Below are positions 37,400-49,789 of a DNA stretch of 64,000 nt, one piece after another. The notes under the pieces were generated by a model. The model worked only from the letters and a program-made list of their open reading frames with translations. It ran no database searches and was not told the DNA's origin. Source of the stretch: Druceiella hillmani. Lineage: Eukaryota; Arthropoda; Insecta; Lepidoptera; Hepialidae. The number at the start of each line of letters is the position of its first letter. Positions within the stretch are counted from its first letter, which is position 1. Location of the stretch: NCBI GenBank assembly GCA_039881145.1, contig JAYKKI010000076.1:9727001-9791000 (forward strand), in the 5' to 3' direction. Both the position numbers and the translations under genes were made by a program.

Positions 37400-38157
37400 C
37401 GTTGCTTAACTAATCTGCAATTTCTTTTGGAAATATTTGAACAGTCATGGCCTTTTATAATATTTTATAATACATTGCAATTAAATGCCATAATAAACCA
37501 GAGTAATAAAATCTATAAGTTTAAACGACAGGTAGTCGATTACGTCACATATATTTTTAATATGTATCCAAAAAGGATATCAAAACAAGCACTACTGATA
37601 TTTGATATTCTAGTTTCATTGTATTGCTGTCGACCATACCTGCTTTATATTAAGTATTATTTTAAAATTTACTGCAAGTTGCTTGTTACATAATTTGCAA
37701 ATTCATTTTACTTTAATTTCATATTTTTCAAAGTTAAAAGAAGAATGCACTTGACTAGTTTTATTCCGTGACCTATTTTTCAAATCTGCTGCTTAAGTAA
37801 TCTGAAAATGGAAATATTTCAGTAGTCTTAGCCTATCATAATAAGCCCGTGCAGCTAAATGCTATGATAATCCAGATGAATATAATCTATAAGAATAAAC
37901 GATAGATAGTCGACTACATTATATATTCGTATGTTTTTTATATGTATCTAAATAGCATTTCAATACAAGCACTAAAGACATCTCGATATTTTAGTTTTAT
38001 TGTGTTGCAGTCGACCGTAACTGCTTGGTATTAGATTTTATTTTAAAACTTGCCGCAAGTTGTTTGTAACATAAGTTGCAAATGCATTTTTCTTTAATCT
38101 AATCTTTTTCAAATTTAAAAGAAGAATGCACTCGATTAGTTTTATTCCGTGGTATTT
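37400..38157 (+). repeat. ~380-bp tandem duplication inside Y copy B
   Basis: Units at about 37400-37777 and 37788-38157 repeat the same landmarks: GGAAATATTT, TTAAATGCCATAATAA, the GTCGA(T/C)TAC block, TTGCAGTCGACC-like and AAAAGAAGAATGCACT(T/C)GA. Copy A has this segment only once (7430-7865), so the duplication is specific to B. ORFs across it (88 and 92 codons) are not shared. Confidence 0.85.
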
Positions 38158-38887
38158 CTATTCACCTCTTCCACAGACAAATCTTGCACAGAAGATAGAA
38201 GATAAAATTCAAACGAAAGCATTCAAATTAGCAGAGGGAGACGACGACACACATCACAGTGCAGCAGGCCATTGCCAAATGATAATAAATATAAACTACC
38301 TGCCAGCCCGCCAGCGTCAGGCGCGCCAATACGTCAATAGCGTATGTGCCTGTATAGACGTTTTACGGTGCAATTTTACAATAAAAAATCTCGTTGAGTT
38401 TTGAGAGTTAAGTTTTGATTGTTAAATAAACTTGTGAGTAAGATAATACTCTTTGAAAATGTAATGTTGAAAAGATACTGTTGAATTTAAGACTTGCCAT
38501 CATCAAGGTCATATTAGGAAGTTTACGATTTCACATATTTCATTTATTTTTTACATTTAAGGCTAACGTTATACTTAGCTTTCACAAATTATTAGACAAA
38601 CATAACTACTTTGGAACTCCAAACATTTTTTCGTTAGATAAACCATTATTTTTCTAACCACAAAATTTATATGTTTAAAAAGAGTTATTTAAAAAAACAT
38701 TCAGTTCTCTAAACAAAATTTGTGGTAAGAAACCATATTTCAACATAAAATCGTAGGCCTCAATACACAAAGGGCACATTACATTGCCAGCATAGGAAAA
38801 TGATTTTTTTTAGTATTTCATTATATCGTCCCATACTTTATTTCCCAAGATATTATTTTTTTCTAATTGCTTAAAGTTTTATCATAG

Positions 38888-39019
38888 TATATAAAAGAGT
38901 GTACGGAGGCTTTATAAAACTTGAACTTATTTATTACAGACACAACGATGTCAAACACGGTTAACGACTCGATTGTAATATCCCTTTCCATTGTTAAGAA
39001 CCTCGATCATAGATTTTAA
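38888..39019 (+). promoter_or_regulatory. conserved TATA-box-like block in Y copy B
   Basis: TATATAAAAG at 38888 with ATGTCAAAC at 38948, the same 60-base spacing as in copy A. Here the ATG opens 23 codons (MSNTVNDSIVISLSIVKNLD, then HRF) to a TAA at 39017-39019. The run GACTCGATTGTAATATCCCT after it is identical in both copies. The tiny ORF is broken in copy A, so conservation is unlikely to be for this peptide. Confidence 0.35.
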
Positions 39020-39681
39020 TTATCATGAATGCGGTAAAATACACGTTTTACCTTTAACCTTTTGAGTACCTTTCTTTTAAATAAATAAGAAGAAATTTTA
39101 ATTTTAATAATTTTTTCCTAATTTCTTGCGTCCATAAAAATACAGGATAAAGAATTATTGAAAAGTAAATTTCACCAGCTTATTTTCAGATCTCAATAAC
39201 ACCCACATATAGATTGTTTTCTGCAGCTTTATGCTAATAGCTACCGACGTAACCTTATTAGCATACACACGTGTATGTTTAGGCAATATATTAATAAAAT
39301 GTAAATTACTTAAATGCAAAAACTTCAATCCCTAAAGGGATTTAATATTTTAAGTTAAAGTCAGATAGAATTAGTTAAGAATGATTTAAATTGGAGAGAA
39401 CTCTGTTCCGAAAATTTAACAATATTTAAAGTGAAACTTCATTTAGGCTAGGAATATTTTATTGCAAAATTTTAAACACGCGAGATTAAAAGGTGCGCAG
39501 CAAAGACTATTGCATAAATATAAACGTATAAAAGAGACGGGAATTGCCATATTATATAATTTTACTCTTTCACTACTGTAAATCACATATAATGAGTAGT
39601 TATGAGATTTCCTCTTTTCTTTTTACAAATATTTCCATATATTGAAATCATGGTGAAATTCAAAGAAATATATGGGAATTA

Positions 39682-39916
39682 ATTTTGGTCAGTGAGCGAA
39701 TTTTACGGAGCGATTAAGAATTGGCAACTAAATCATGAAATGAAAGAGAAAAGAAAATTTCGTAATATTTTTTTATTTTTCCATACAATCCCGCGTTTTA
39801 TTAAAACGGAATTTTATATAAAAGTAAGAAAAATTACGTTTTCATTTCTTTTTGTTTCATTTTATGATTTGATTGCCGATTTTTAATCACCTCTTACAAG
39901 TCACTGACCAAAATTT
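39682..39916. mobile_element. foldback (MITE-like) element, copy in Y-B
   Basis: Orthologous by position to 9451-9680. It starts ATTTTGGTCAGTGAGCGAAT, carries ACGGAGCGATTAAGAATTGG, and ends TCACTGACCAAAAT, an exact inverse of its first 14 bases. The inverted halves are better preserved here than in copy A. The 64-codon ORF over it reflects the repeat, not a gene. Confidence 0.85.
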
Positions 39917-40419
39917 AATAAATACATGGAAAATAAAAAAAAAATTAAGTCACCAAAGAATTATTTTATAATAAATGACATAAACAATGTATCGTTAAAA
40001 AGAACTTATAAAATATTATAAAAATATTTTTATCTTTTTAATAAATGTACTTTTTGTGTATACCACATATCATATGTCTTTCAAAAGGAATTATTGAAAT
40101 CTTTAACTTTTTTATTAACCCATCTTACAAATTATCGAATTTTTTATTTTTTATATTGAGAAAAATGTTGGCTTTCAACAAGTACATTGTATTGATTGTG
40201 GTAAAACTAACTAACTAAGAAAACCCAGAAACTTAAGATAATTCTAACGATATTTTATTTCTTCATATCAGATTTTCTGTTCTGGCTCTAGAGGCCACAC
40301 CCAGAAAAATACCTTCATAAACTAATAAACACAATGCCCTCCTTAGTCTGTTGTTATGGCACCAGAAGTATTTTCAGCGTATTTTTATCCTATAATGATA
40401 ATAGCCTTGATATGTTATG

Positions 40420-40420
<1 letters not shown>

Positions 40421-40474
<54 letters not shown>

Positions 40475-40490
40475 CATATATATATGTACT
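40421..40490. repeat. (TA)n microsatellite in Y copy B
   Basis: Alternating TA with regular TACA interruptions. Positional counterpart of 10108-10180. Confidence 0.95.
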
Positions 40491-41992
40491 TATATTAAAT
40501 ATCTTTCATTGTTATTACTACATTATTAATATTACATATAGCCCAAAAACTAGTTCGTGTATTGAAACATACTGACTTATTTAATTTTATTGTACAAGTA
40601 CCTGAATATTTTCTTAATATATAGTTTGTGGAAAACATTTAATATTACATCTCTTTGAATAAAGATATTTCTCATGAACTTTATATTTTTGTTTGATGCC
40701 TTCTAGACTCTGAAATAACTAGCCTTTCTTGTGAGCAGCCTTAAATTCGTTTATTTAAATGGATATACAATATTCTTTGGATATTTCCAAATTTTACTAG
40801 GCAATTCGTTAAGTTTAAAATTAATAAATTTCACGTATTCCAATAAAACAATATTCAACTACCTTTTAAATGTTCTTTGTCCTTAAAATAACGGTCGCCT
40901 TTAACTAGTTCTTTGAGGTGAAACACAAAAAATTCGATGAAATTATGTTGCTTGCTAAGGGTGAATGCCGTCCCTATTATTGTATTATAATTATCGAAGT
41001 TCGGTTATTTTAATAGAATTGAAAAATGCTAGTAATTCATTCTATTTAATTTAAACATATAAAGATAGGAGAGAGGTACATCGTATCATTTGGAAGTACG
41101 GGGTCGTGTCTCTTTTCCTATTATATTACCGAATGAAATTGACTTCCTTTGAGACGAAATACAACTAATTTGACAGGTGGTAAAATTTTGTAATAATTTT
41201 TTTCGTAGGTATATTTTAAAAAAAAAATTTTAAAGGTCGTTTCAAACCCTTTAATTTGATTATATTTGAAATGCCTGATGTTTTTGTTCGTGGTTAAAAA
41301 AACACATACAAATAATTTAATATGATCGATTTCTTTCAAAATATACAAACGAATTAAATTAGCATTCATGAACAATTTTATTTTTATCGATGAAGATAAA
41401 AATAAAATAAAAGAACGTAAATTGAAGGCATCGTTTTCAATTAATTTTATTCTACCAGTGCTTTAGGATAAGGTAAATAATTACAGTCACTTGTTTTATT
41501 GTGATTGCTTCGTTAAGAATGTATGACATTAAGTATATCAATCACATAGTTATAAAATGTTTTTAAATCTCAAAAAAGGCGAAAAGGTACCTCATTTTAT
41601 TCAGTATTTGCAAAAAGTTCTGAACAATTTGGAAAATTATATAGCAACGTACAAAAAAACCAAAACACTTTTTTTACTTCAAAACAGTTTTTCTTAAAAA
41701 CAAAATTAAGAAGGTTAATATTGATTTTTTTAATTTGTTGAAAACTGAATCTATTATATAAATGTAATTCGTTATATTTGCACTTTTTTTGTAGCTAAGG
41801 AACTTTCATGTAATTTTTAACTTAACCAATATCGCTATAAATAGCTAACCAATATTAGGAATTAATTGATTAAATGATAGGAACCCATTGCACAATTCTC
41901 CTCGATCAAGTCCAAATTGCACAAGGAAGCATTGTGCTTCAACTTGCCTTTCGAGCAATCTGCCAGTTGGCTATTCTCAGCCCTATGCGTCT

Positions 41993-42136
41993 TCATATAT
42001 TGTTACTCGCTGAAAAGTCTTTTTCATCTCGGAAAAGTTTCAATACTGTCTGTGAGGGCGGGTGACGAGGGTCCGACACTATATTGCTAAATAAATCAAA
42101 GTCGCTGGACGAGTCCTCGTTGCGCTTCTCTGTCAT
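41993..42136 (-). CDS. small 47-codon ORF conserved between Y copies (B)
   Basis: Minus strand, ATG at 42136 to TGA at 41993. It starts MTEKRNEDSSSDFDLF and ends DFSASNNI. Partner of the ORF at 10375-10518, with the same length and no indel. Here the frame is also open upstream of the ATG back through a TTTTTACAG that would make a good splice acceptor (exon from about 42185), whereas a 7-base difference upstream in copy A puts a stop in the frame. The protein would be acidic at the N terminus and has no recognised domain. It may be a small gene, an exon of a duplicated host gene, or part of an old element. Confidence 0.4.
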   Translation of the reverse strand: MTEKRNEDSSSDFDLFSNIVSDPRHPPSQTVLKLFRDEKDFSASNNI

Positions 42137-42512
42137 TTCGCTGCACGCCTCCTGAGCCCTAAGGAGGGATCCAAACCGAACGCCTGTAAAAAGTAAAATT
42201 GAAAACTTCTATATTTTAGAATTCTATATGTTTTTCGTTCGATTGTTTGTTTATATTTCTTTTTACAATGACATATATATATTTGTTTACAATGACACTT
42301 TTATTCCCTTTCGCCTACTTATTTTGACATTATATTACCATTCGATGGCTTGCGATTATTCGCACGGCTCAATTAGTTATATCACATAACATTATAATTG
42401 TGTTATTATACAACTTGTTCAGATTACCTTTATATCCTTTACTTGACCATTTTTAATGAAGTATGCATACATTTTTTTTATCAATTGTCTGCAACGAATT
42501 TAAAACATTTTA

Positions 42513-42597
42513 AACGCACACACGCATGTACGCACGCATGCACACGCACACACGCACGCAGGCACGCACACACACACACATATATACACACACACAT
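42513..42597. repeat. (CA)n-rich microsatellite
   Basis: CACACG/CATG/CACA repeats ending in TATACACACACACA. Part of an insertion specific to Y copy B. Confidence 0.95.
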
Positions 42598-42879
42598 TAT
42601 TTTTATTAACACCATACTTAAAGTGTTAAATACAAAACTGAAAAGAAAAGCCACCACGAAATTATTTATTTCAGTTATTTAAAAATATAAGAACAATAAA
42701 AAAGCAATCTACCTGAATTATAAATGCAGGTTTGATCTATTTCTTCATGTTCAAATAATTATACTGCATATTCCTAGAGTTTCTAATAAACTTTCCAAAA
42801 TAGGTGTGTTTCGTCAAAGGTGTAAATACGCTTTCAAGTAACATTTAAAAACCATATTAACATTTCAAAGAGTCACAAA

Positions 42880-43120
42880 TTATCATCCGTGCGGCTAGCG
42901 AGTTATCGGCGCGGTTAATTTACTTTGTTAATATATCGAGCGCCTGGCACGGCGCTAGTTTATCGGAACGAGAAAGATGCGGAAGCTTGGAAATCCAATT
43001 CTTTAAGGTCATCAGGAGAACTCCTCGCCTTAAATCGTCAAATCGTATTCCGTTTTAACCTTTAAAGTTACTCCGTCCTTAGTCTGTTCTTGTTATAGTG
43101 GGTTATTACTAAAATGGATA
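42880..43120. other. GC-richer patch inside the B-specific insertion
   Basis: Several CpG- and GC-rich words (GGCGCGGTTAATT, GCGCCTGGCACGGCGC) occur, but stops interrupt every frame. CTCCTTAGTCTGTTxTTGTTAT-like text here (43078) recurs at 40340. It is probably part of a transposable element; not identified. Confidence 0.3.
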
Positions 43121-43178
43121 AATTTATCGAGATCAAAATACATCCATAATTCGCAAATATTCAGTCAATAATTTTAAG

Positions 43179-43216
43179 TAATAATTTATCGATTTCGAGT
43201 TCGATAAATTATTACT
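43179..43216. repeat. perfect 17-bp inverted repeat
   Basis: AGTAATAATTTATCGA and TCGATAAATTATTACT lie around a 6-base centre at the right edge of the B-specific insertion. The right arm is shared with copy A (10632-10640 region), so the left arm may mark how the insertion arose. Confidence 0.75.
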
Positions 43217-43789
43217 AAATTTCACCCGTTCAGGTTATGAAAAAAAATCTAAAACACGTATTTATGTTAAAAATAGCTGCTTAGGTTGCAAGGCTTCAGG
43301 AGAAAACGAAATGGTAAGGGAAAAAGAAATTGGTAAAGATTGCAATTGATTCAACTATGAAATTACATAGTAACTATTATCTTGAATATAATTTTCCATT
43401 ATTTGTTGTGGTGAAGTGCGCACCGCGTGAATTACGCGATGGTAGTCTCAAACAAAGTGCCGTGAAATGGGTCTATAAAAATTCTTATCGAATTTTTATA
43501 TATAGCATATAGCAGTGTATTCAGATTTTTTGTGAGCTAGAATTATTTTTTTATTAGCCGTAACGTTTATTGCACTGCTCTTATGAATAAATTACATAAT
43601 TCCATATAGCGTACCTTTAATTCAGGATAATGCTTTTATAAGTGAAGTTCCATTGAATTCTGTTTTATTATATTAGTAGTGATTTGACACAGCGATCTAC
43701 CTGGAGTTATATAAACAACACTAATTTTTGTTTTTAGTACGAAATGTAGAAAATATTAGGAATAAATAACGTACGTAAATAATAAGCGA

Positions 43790-44000
43790 AAACGCATATG
43801 TACGCGTTTATATGCGTATGTGTTTTATGTGTTTACGCGTGTACGCGTGCGTATGCGCGTTGGTATGCGTGAGCGTGTGTATATGCATGCGTATGCCTAT
43901 GCGTGTGTGTGTGTGTGTACGTATGCGTGTATGTATGTGTGTATGCGTGTGTGTGTGTGTGTATGTATGCATGTGTGTGTGTGTGCGTTTGCGTGTGCAG
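43790..44000. repeat. long (GT)n/(GTAT)n/(GCGT) microsatellite
   Basis: About 210 bases of TG-, TATG- and TGCG-type repeats inside the 3.1-kb insertion of Y copy B. All three overlapping ORFs over it are low-complexity artefacts. Confidence 0.95.
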
Positions 44001-45630
44001 GTCGAAAAATATAATTCGAAAATTTCAAAGCGAGGATATGCTGGGTTTGCTGGAATTATATTGAGATATAATTCATTCATCACATTCAATCAATTCATCA
44101 CATTATAATTAAAGATCAATATTTTTTTGCATTTTTTCAGTGTGTCTTTAAAGATTTTCTTCCATAAAAAAAATATAATTGAAACTCTTTTAACTATCCC
44201 TTTTAAAGTACACTCCACAGCATAAACTAAATTTAGAAAAAATTTCGTGCGCTTAATTCGGCTCCTTAAAATTTTCCACTTCAAATTACTTCCATTAGAG
44301 ATAGTGCCTTAAATTACTATGGTAGATTCAATTTATAAGTTTCTACGTCAAGTGATTTCTGAGAAAAAAGCTATAGGTTAACGAAGAAACACGCAAGTGA
44401 TGCTACAATGGTTTCGATTTTCCTTTTGAGGCACGAAAATCTAAACTGTAGGAAAAACTAAATATTTTACAGATACTTTTTTAATGAATTTTTATTTCTT
44501 CCCAATCTGCAAGATATAATAAATTACATCTATATATAACATTATGTAAAAATTATGTAAAAAACGTCATGTTAAAAATCTTGCGAATTACCAACTGGTC
44601 TTGTTAGTGACATTTAATCATGAAAAAACCTTATTTTGCTCGGAGTAGTAGGATTTGATATGATAAATATACTGAAATGATGTTATAACAAAGAATTGAT
44701 TTTTTTGTCTTCGAACTTTGAAAAGGTTAGATGTTTTCAGGTTCAGCACAAAATATTGCATATTTTGTATGTCAAGAAAAATTATTGACCGGTAATTGAA
44801 TAAAAACTCGACGCACTCAACAAATATAAACACACACACATAATCAAATATATGGAGATGGCTATGAAGTAATCCTACCAAAGAGTAAGATACAAAATTT
44901 ACAGTGTTATACGGTGAGAATGACACCTCCCTTGCCGACGCAAATGCAGACAAAACTTTTAATTTGAATCAGGCCATGATAGAAGAAGAATGAACTGAAA
45001 ATTAATTCCAAACTCAATAGCGACTCGATTTAGGGTGACGCCTTTAATGAAAATATATTTTGCCTTCATCATAAAATAGAGGAAAATACTTGTTGGAAGA
45101 TAAGAAATTAAATTTTGACGTCTTGTGAAATATTCTTAACTCACTATGCTGCTTAAAATTATCTTTGCGTACCTTTTTGAACAAAGTTAAAACTTAAGTT
45201 TTTCAAGTGTTGTCTGAATAACTATGTAATTTGTTTCAAAATGACAAGATAGGTTTAACTTTTCTGAGCGGAGCGTAAAGAAATTGCATAAAATATTCAT
45301 CAACATGACGTAATGAACTCAATTTCGCTACTTTCTGTAGAAATGGAACATAAAATAGGTAAAAACATAAATATTTCAAGTACGTTTGGCCTTAATTAAA
45401 CTTCTTCAAATTCTGGCAGCATTTCCTTATTCCTCTATTGCAACGTTTTTTCTTCAAGTATGGTTTAATATATAAATTCGTAATACAATAAAAATTTTAA
45501 TAGCATTGTACAATGTAAAAAGTAATATATATTTTTAGACATTTGCATTTTTATACTTTAGCTATTAATGTATTTGTCAAGAATGTGTTTCATCATCACC
45601 AAAGAACAATAGAATTTGTTGAAGTGCTTT
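44000..45630. other. B-specific insertion, no gene recognised
   Basis: AT-rich. The 111-codon minus-strand ORF at 44618-44953 is the longest in the window but shows no motif, has mixed composition and has no counterpart elsewhere here. I treat it as chance. Confidence 0.45.
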
Positions 45631-45650
45631 TATACAAGTAAATAATACAG

Positions 45651-45877
45651 ATATTGAATATATTTGGCGTTAATTTTGTAGAAATTCATTATTCACAATT
45701 AAATGAAACTACGTGATGTAGTATTATTTCCACTATCTTTAATTTCTTTACACTTACCACTTTTACAATCTTTGCTAATATCCCACCTGAAGATGTTGTA
45801 ATACAACAAAACCTAGGTCGTGGTAAAGAAATTAAAGATAGTAGAAATAATACTACATCACGTAGTTTCATTTAATT
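45651..45877. mobile_element. inverted-repeat element with hammerhead-like arm (copy 3)
   Basis: Begins ATATTGAATATATTTGGCG, contains the GAAACTACGTGATGTAG arm, and ends with the inverted arm CTACATCACGTAGTTTC and ATTTAATT. The ribozyme-like block is kept in the right arm (45783-45823) with CTGAAGA, the GTTGT/ACAAC stem, ACCTAGGTC and GTGG, but it has AAAA where GAAA is needed. The left-arm block is deleted. The 13 bases GTAAATAATACAG occur on both sides (45638-45650 and 45878-45890) as a direct repeat. The outer 45 bases on the right, present in the 58920 copy, are absent. It lies in a part of Y-B missing from Y-A. Confidence 0.8.
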
Positions 45878-47899
45878 GTAAATAATACAGCTTATATAAA
45901 TCTGGAAACTTAACCAGGAAGCGACGACTTAAAAAGTACTATGGAAAAAGAGATAATTTGCAGTTAACCATTGTTAGACAGAAAATTGCTTCATAAGAAT
46001 GGACAGAATTGATCTCAAACAGTAAATCTAAATGATGGAACAAAAATTAGCAAACAATTAAAGGAAAACCCAACTGAATTTTGTTTAAAATTTGATTAAA
46101 GGAAAATGGTGGATGATTTCCAAAAAGATTTTACCATAAATAATCTATTGTTGTGAATTACTCAATATCATGACAGCAATAGTATCACGAAGCTTAGAAC
46201 ATCCCTTCAGCTGATCACGCTTATCATAAGTTGGATAACGTCAAAATATATACATTCTGGTATCTATGTAAACAAGTCTCATTACACACATTTTTTTAAA
46301 CTCTAAATCTATATATTGATGCCTTCAAACGCCACAATAACATCGAATAATATAAAAGTATAAAAACATGAAAAAAACTTTACAGTATTTACAATGCTCT
46401 CATCAAGGGCCATCAAGGGTTAAAATTACACTTACTTAGAACAAAAGAAAGAAAAGATTTTGCTGTGACAGAGCAACTAGGATTATTCACCATATTATTT
46501 TTAGAACCAGGTTGAAATATATAGTAGCCATTCTGAAGAATATAGGGAACAAAGCAGTTTGGATAACACTACTGAAAGTGATTGTGCAAAAAAGCTCAAT
46601 TGAAAAAACGACCGTGATTCTGATTTTCCAATTTCTTGAAGGAGAAATTATCATATGCCATCATGTTTTAAATTATCTTTAAAACGGTTCACACTTTTTG
46701 TTCCTGTGCAATGATACGTTCGTTGTGCATTTCTAGGTTTACTCTAATTTCGCTAAAAAGCTTACTGGAAGACATAAATAGAAATTTCTAAAAAAATACG
46801 AAACAATATTCAACATAAACAAGAGGACTGGTCTGATTCTAATCACCTTAACTGCAATGCTATATAATATACTATAAAATATTTTGCTTTATCGTTTCTT
46901 AATAAATTTCTCTCTTATATTAATTGTGATATAAAATAAAAAAAACGCTATTTACTCGAATTCCTAACTATTAAAGTAAAGGACATTAACATGGACGCAT
47001 ATCTCAGAATTGAAGATTATAAATTACTTGAATAATTGTTAAGAAAATGCGCTGCACCTCTTTCAATCCTTTATGTTTTTGAATATACAAATAAATATGA
47101 TCTTCTAAAATCCAACAAACGGCTGCGAAAAAGGGTATAAGGAAAAATTAAGCAGTAGAACCAAAAATTACATTAAACAGAGTTACACAGACTTAAAAAA
47201 GTATTCAGTCCACCAAACATAATGTTTTTTGTTAAACACTTTTAATATTATTAGCGGAGGCTATAATCGTCTATAAAAACGTAGGTGGGCAAATGTTTAT
47301 GATTAAAGTAATAGGGCAGGTTGAAAACGTCCTAAAGGAAAACAAAGTATAAGCTATTATAAACAAAAATATAAAATTTGGAGAATTTAACTAGACAGAA
47401 TTTTACCTAACCCGATATTCTCTGATGCACCAGACAAAAAACAGATTAATGATGAATATTGCTTTATGTAAATTAATTCATTTTTTTGATAAATTTTCTG
47501 GATATTTATTCGATCATGTACAATCACATAATCAACTTACTCGCTAATATTATAAGTCCCTCCAACGAGATGTCTGCAACTTTATTGGACAACCAAATCC
47601 AACTATATTCGTCAATGTAAATATATACACGGAATTAGAATGCATTATCTACAATTAAAGAAATAATTTTGCTCTGTATATAGAGTATACAATCAGATTA
47701 ACTAGATACGCCGTATTGATCCGATGAGATCTTGATGTGATCCACAACAAAAAAGGGTTTAATAACGTACGGTTTACTTTTGATTTAGAGAAAATACATT
47801 GGAATGAGAAGATTATTTTTTCCAAATAATTTCTATAATTATCTAAACACAGAGTAATTAGATTTGCTTATTGACCAGTTTATTGTTTTACTTGATATT

Positions 47900-48060
47900 G
47901 AACACCTGATACGTTATCTAGTATCCAAAAAAAATAAACACTGATGAAAGTTCATCTCCAAACTTTTGAACTTGCTTTGCGAGAAGCAACGTTTTGCATG
48001 TGTCAACTTAAATTGTTTCTTGTGCATTAAGCTTAAATATTAATCGTAGTTAATGAAAGT
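47900..48060 (+). repeat. single diverged unit of the 192-bp repeat
   Basis: Counterpart in Y copy B of the array at 11991-12762. The order TATCCAAAA, GATGAAAGTTCATCTCC, AACTTGCTTTGCGAGA, TGTGTCAACTT and TTCTTGTGCATT is kept once only, with a deletion near the start. Confidence 0.8.
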
Positions 48061-49789
48061 GCATTTTTTTCTTCGTTTTAACCTGGTGAAGAGTGAAATC
48101 TATATTTATGTCCTGCAGTCGAAATATTTCTTTTAATTACGTTGCCTTCTCCTTCTTGATTTTTAAATAGCTTCTAAAGAATTTCATAGTTTTAAAAAAT
48201 GAGAATCAATCGTTATATAACTGATAAAAATATAAATTTAACCGAGAAGCATCAAATCATTTTTTTAAATATTTGCACGTATGTAAAAAAATTGTCTTTT
48301 GATTTTATATAATAAAAGTCCTAAAATATTCTCAGAAAGTCTAAATATTATTATTTAGTTTTAAAGTCACTGAATGTTTAAATAAAAAACGAGTATGAGA
48401 TGTAAAAGCCTAAATAAAAAAGAAGAGAAAGGTAAATTTAAAGCTCGTTGTATAAGAACAACAGTGCATTTCAAATTTATTTATTTTGTTCGTAACATCT
48501 GTACTACACAGAGATACTAAAAACCTATAATACTTTTTGAGTAAAAACCTTTCAATACTTTTAAAACTGCAAAGACAGACGTAGAGCTGCAGTATAAAAT
48601 AAAACACAATTAGCGCAGAAAAATTTATAAAAATAAAAATAAACTATGCACAAAAAGGTATAAACAAGGTATATTAATAATGAAAACGAAATAAGAAAAA
48701 AAAGATATTTCAAAACACAAAATAGAATAAAAATATATGAGTAAAAAAATTAACGATCTAAAAACGTATTTCGTTTATTTTTCAATTCCCTCTCCGCAAG
48801 CATTTTAACAGCTTGTTTAAATATATTATCGACAAATGATGTAAATCTGAATATATTAAACGAAAAGGAAATTTCCTAATTTTTCTTCTTTTTGTATTTA
48901 CTTAGGGCTTTAACAAAACCCTTTACACGAGTCGTAAGTGCAATTTTACTTCAAAACAAAGAACAACGAGGCTTCAAATAAAATTAATTACTAATACGCA
49001 TTAACCTAAGTTATAGGTTAAGAAATTCAAAATAAAATTAATTACTAAATAATAAACTAAAAGAAAAAGTGAATTACCTATTATTTTATTCTTGAATCTG
49101 CATTATGACGAAAAAAGTTTTATCGAAAATTTATTTTGATCTTCCTTTAGAAATTCGCAAAGCATTTTCTTAGTCATTTTCTCAAATGTCACATTTCTGG
49201 TGCGTCGACTTAATTTGAATACATATTTCTATTACAAGATTAGCAATGGTAAATAAACGTTCATAATTTCTTCCTCAAGTGATCCTCGACTTTATAACTT
49301 TTTTATTACTTGTGATGTATAAAAACATACGAAAGATAATACTGAGAAATATTATTGAACTTTCACACAAAAATGAATTTTTAAAAAATAGAAGTTATAG
49401 CTTTGAGTCTAAATTGAGTGTAAATTATATATAAAATACGGTACATAATTAATTTTTATAATATGATTTTTATTTAATGTAGGAGTATATAACATAAGAT
49501 TAGAAGTTAGCAAGGATAATAGAAACTAGTAGTAAGTAATAAGTAAACCTTCCAAGAGTGTTAAAATTTTTATGTAATTTCCAATATTCTGCAATGTTTA
49601 ATAATTGAATTGGATTTTAGAATAGAGGTATGACCATCTCACTGGGGCACGGCGAACTTGTTGGAAAAGGCAGCTCAAAAAGAAAATTGAAATTAACGGG
49701 GAGTGGAAATGATAATCATCTATTTCTTTCTCAATTGTTCTGTTTGTACATGTGTGAAGAAGGGTAAATTTTGCACAAGTCTGGAATTA

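Larger units (their letters stand above)
37029..49780 (+). repeat. Segmental duplication block Y, copy B
   Basis: Same orientation and order as 7138-14575. It is longer (about 12.7 against 7.4 kb) because of a tandem duplication at 37400-38157, about 1.3 kb extra around 40500-41870, about 0.95 kb around 42240-43195, and about 3.1 kb at 43480-46600 (with a GT microsatellite and a copy of the hammerhead-like element). It lacks the 192-bp array expansion. The only frame kept between A and B is the 47-codon ORF. Confidence 0.9.

Noticed and set aside
38126..38404. 92-codon ORF with a plausible amino-acid mix
   Set aside because: The corresponding stretch of copy A (about 7847-8070) has indels and stops in this frame.
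43808..44108. ORFs of 64-98 codons rich in Cys-Val or His-Thr
   Set aside because: They lie on a (GT)n/(CA)n microsatellite. The ones at 52-284 and 42398-42682 have the same cause.
44618..44953. 111-codon minus-strand ORF, the longest in the window
   Set aside because: No recognisable domain, no conserved copy and composition like the surrounding AT-rich DNA. A length expected by chance in 64 kb.
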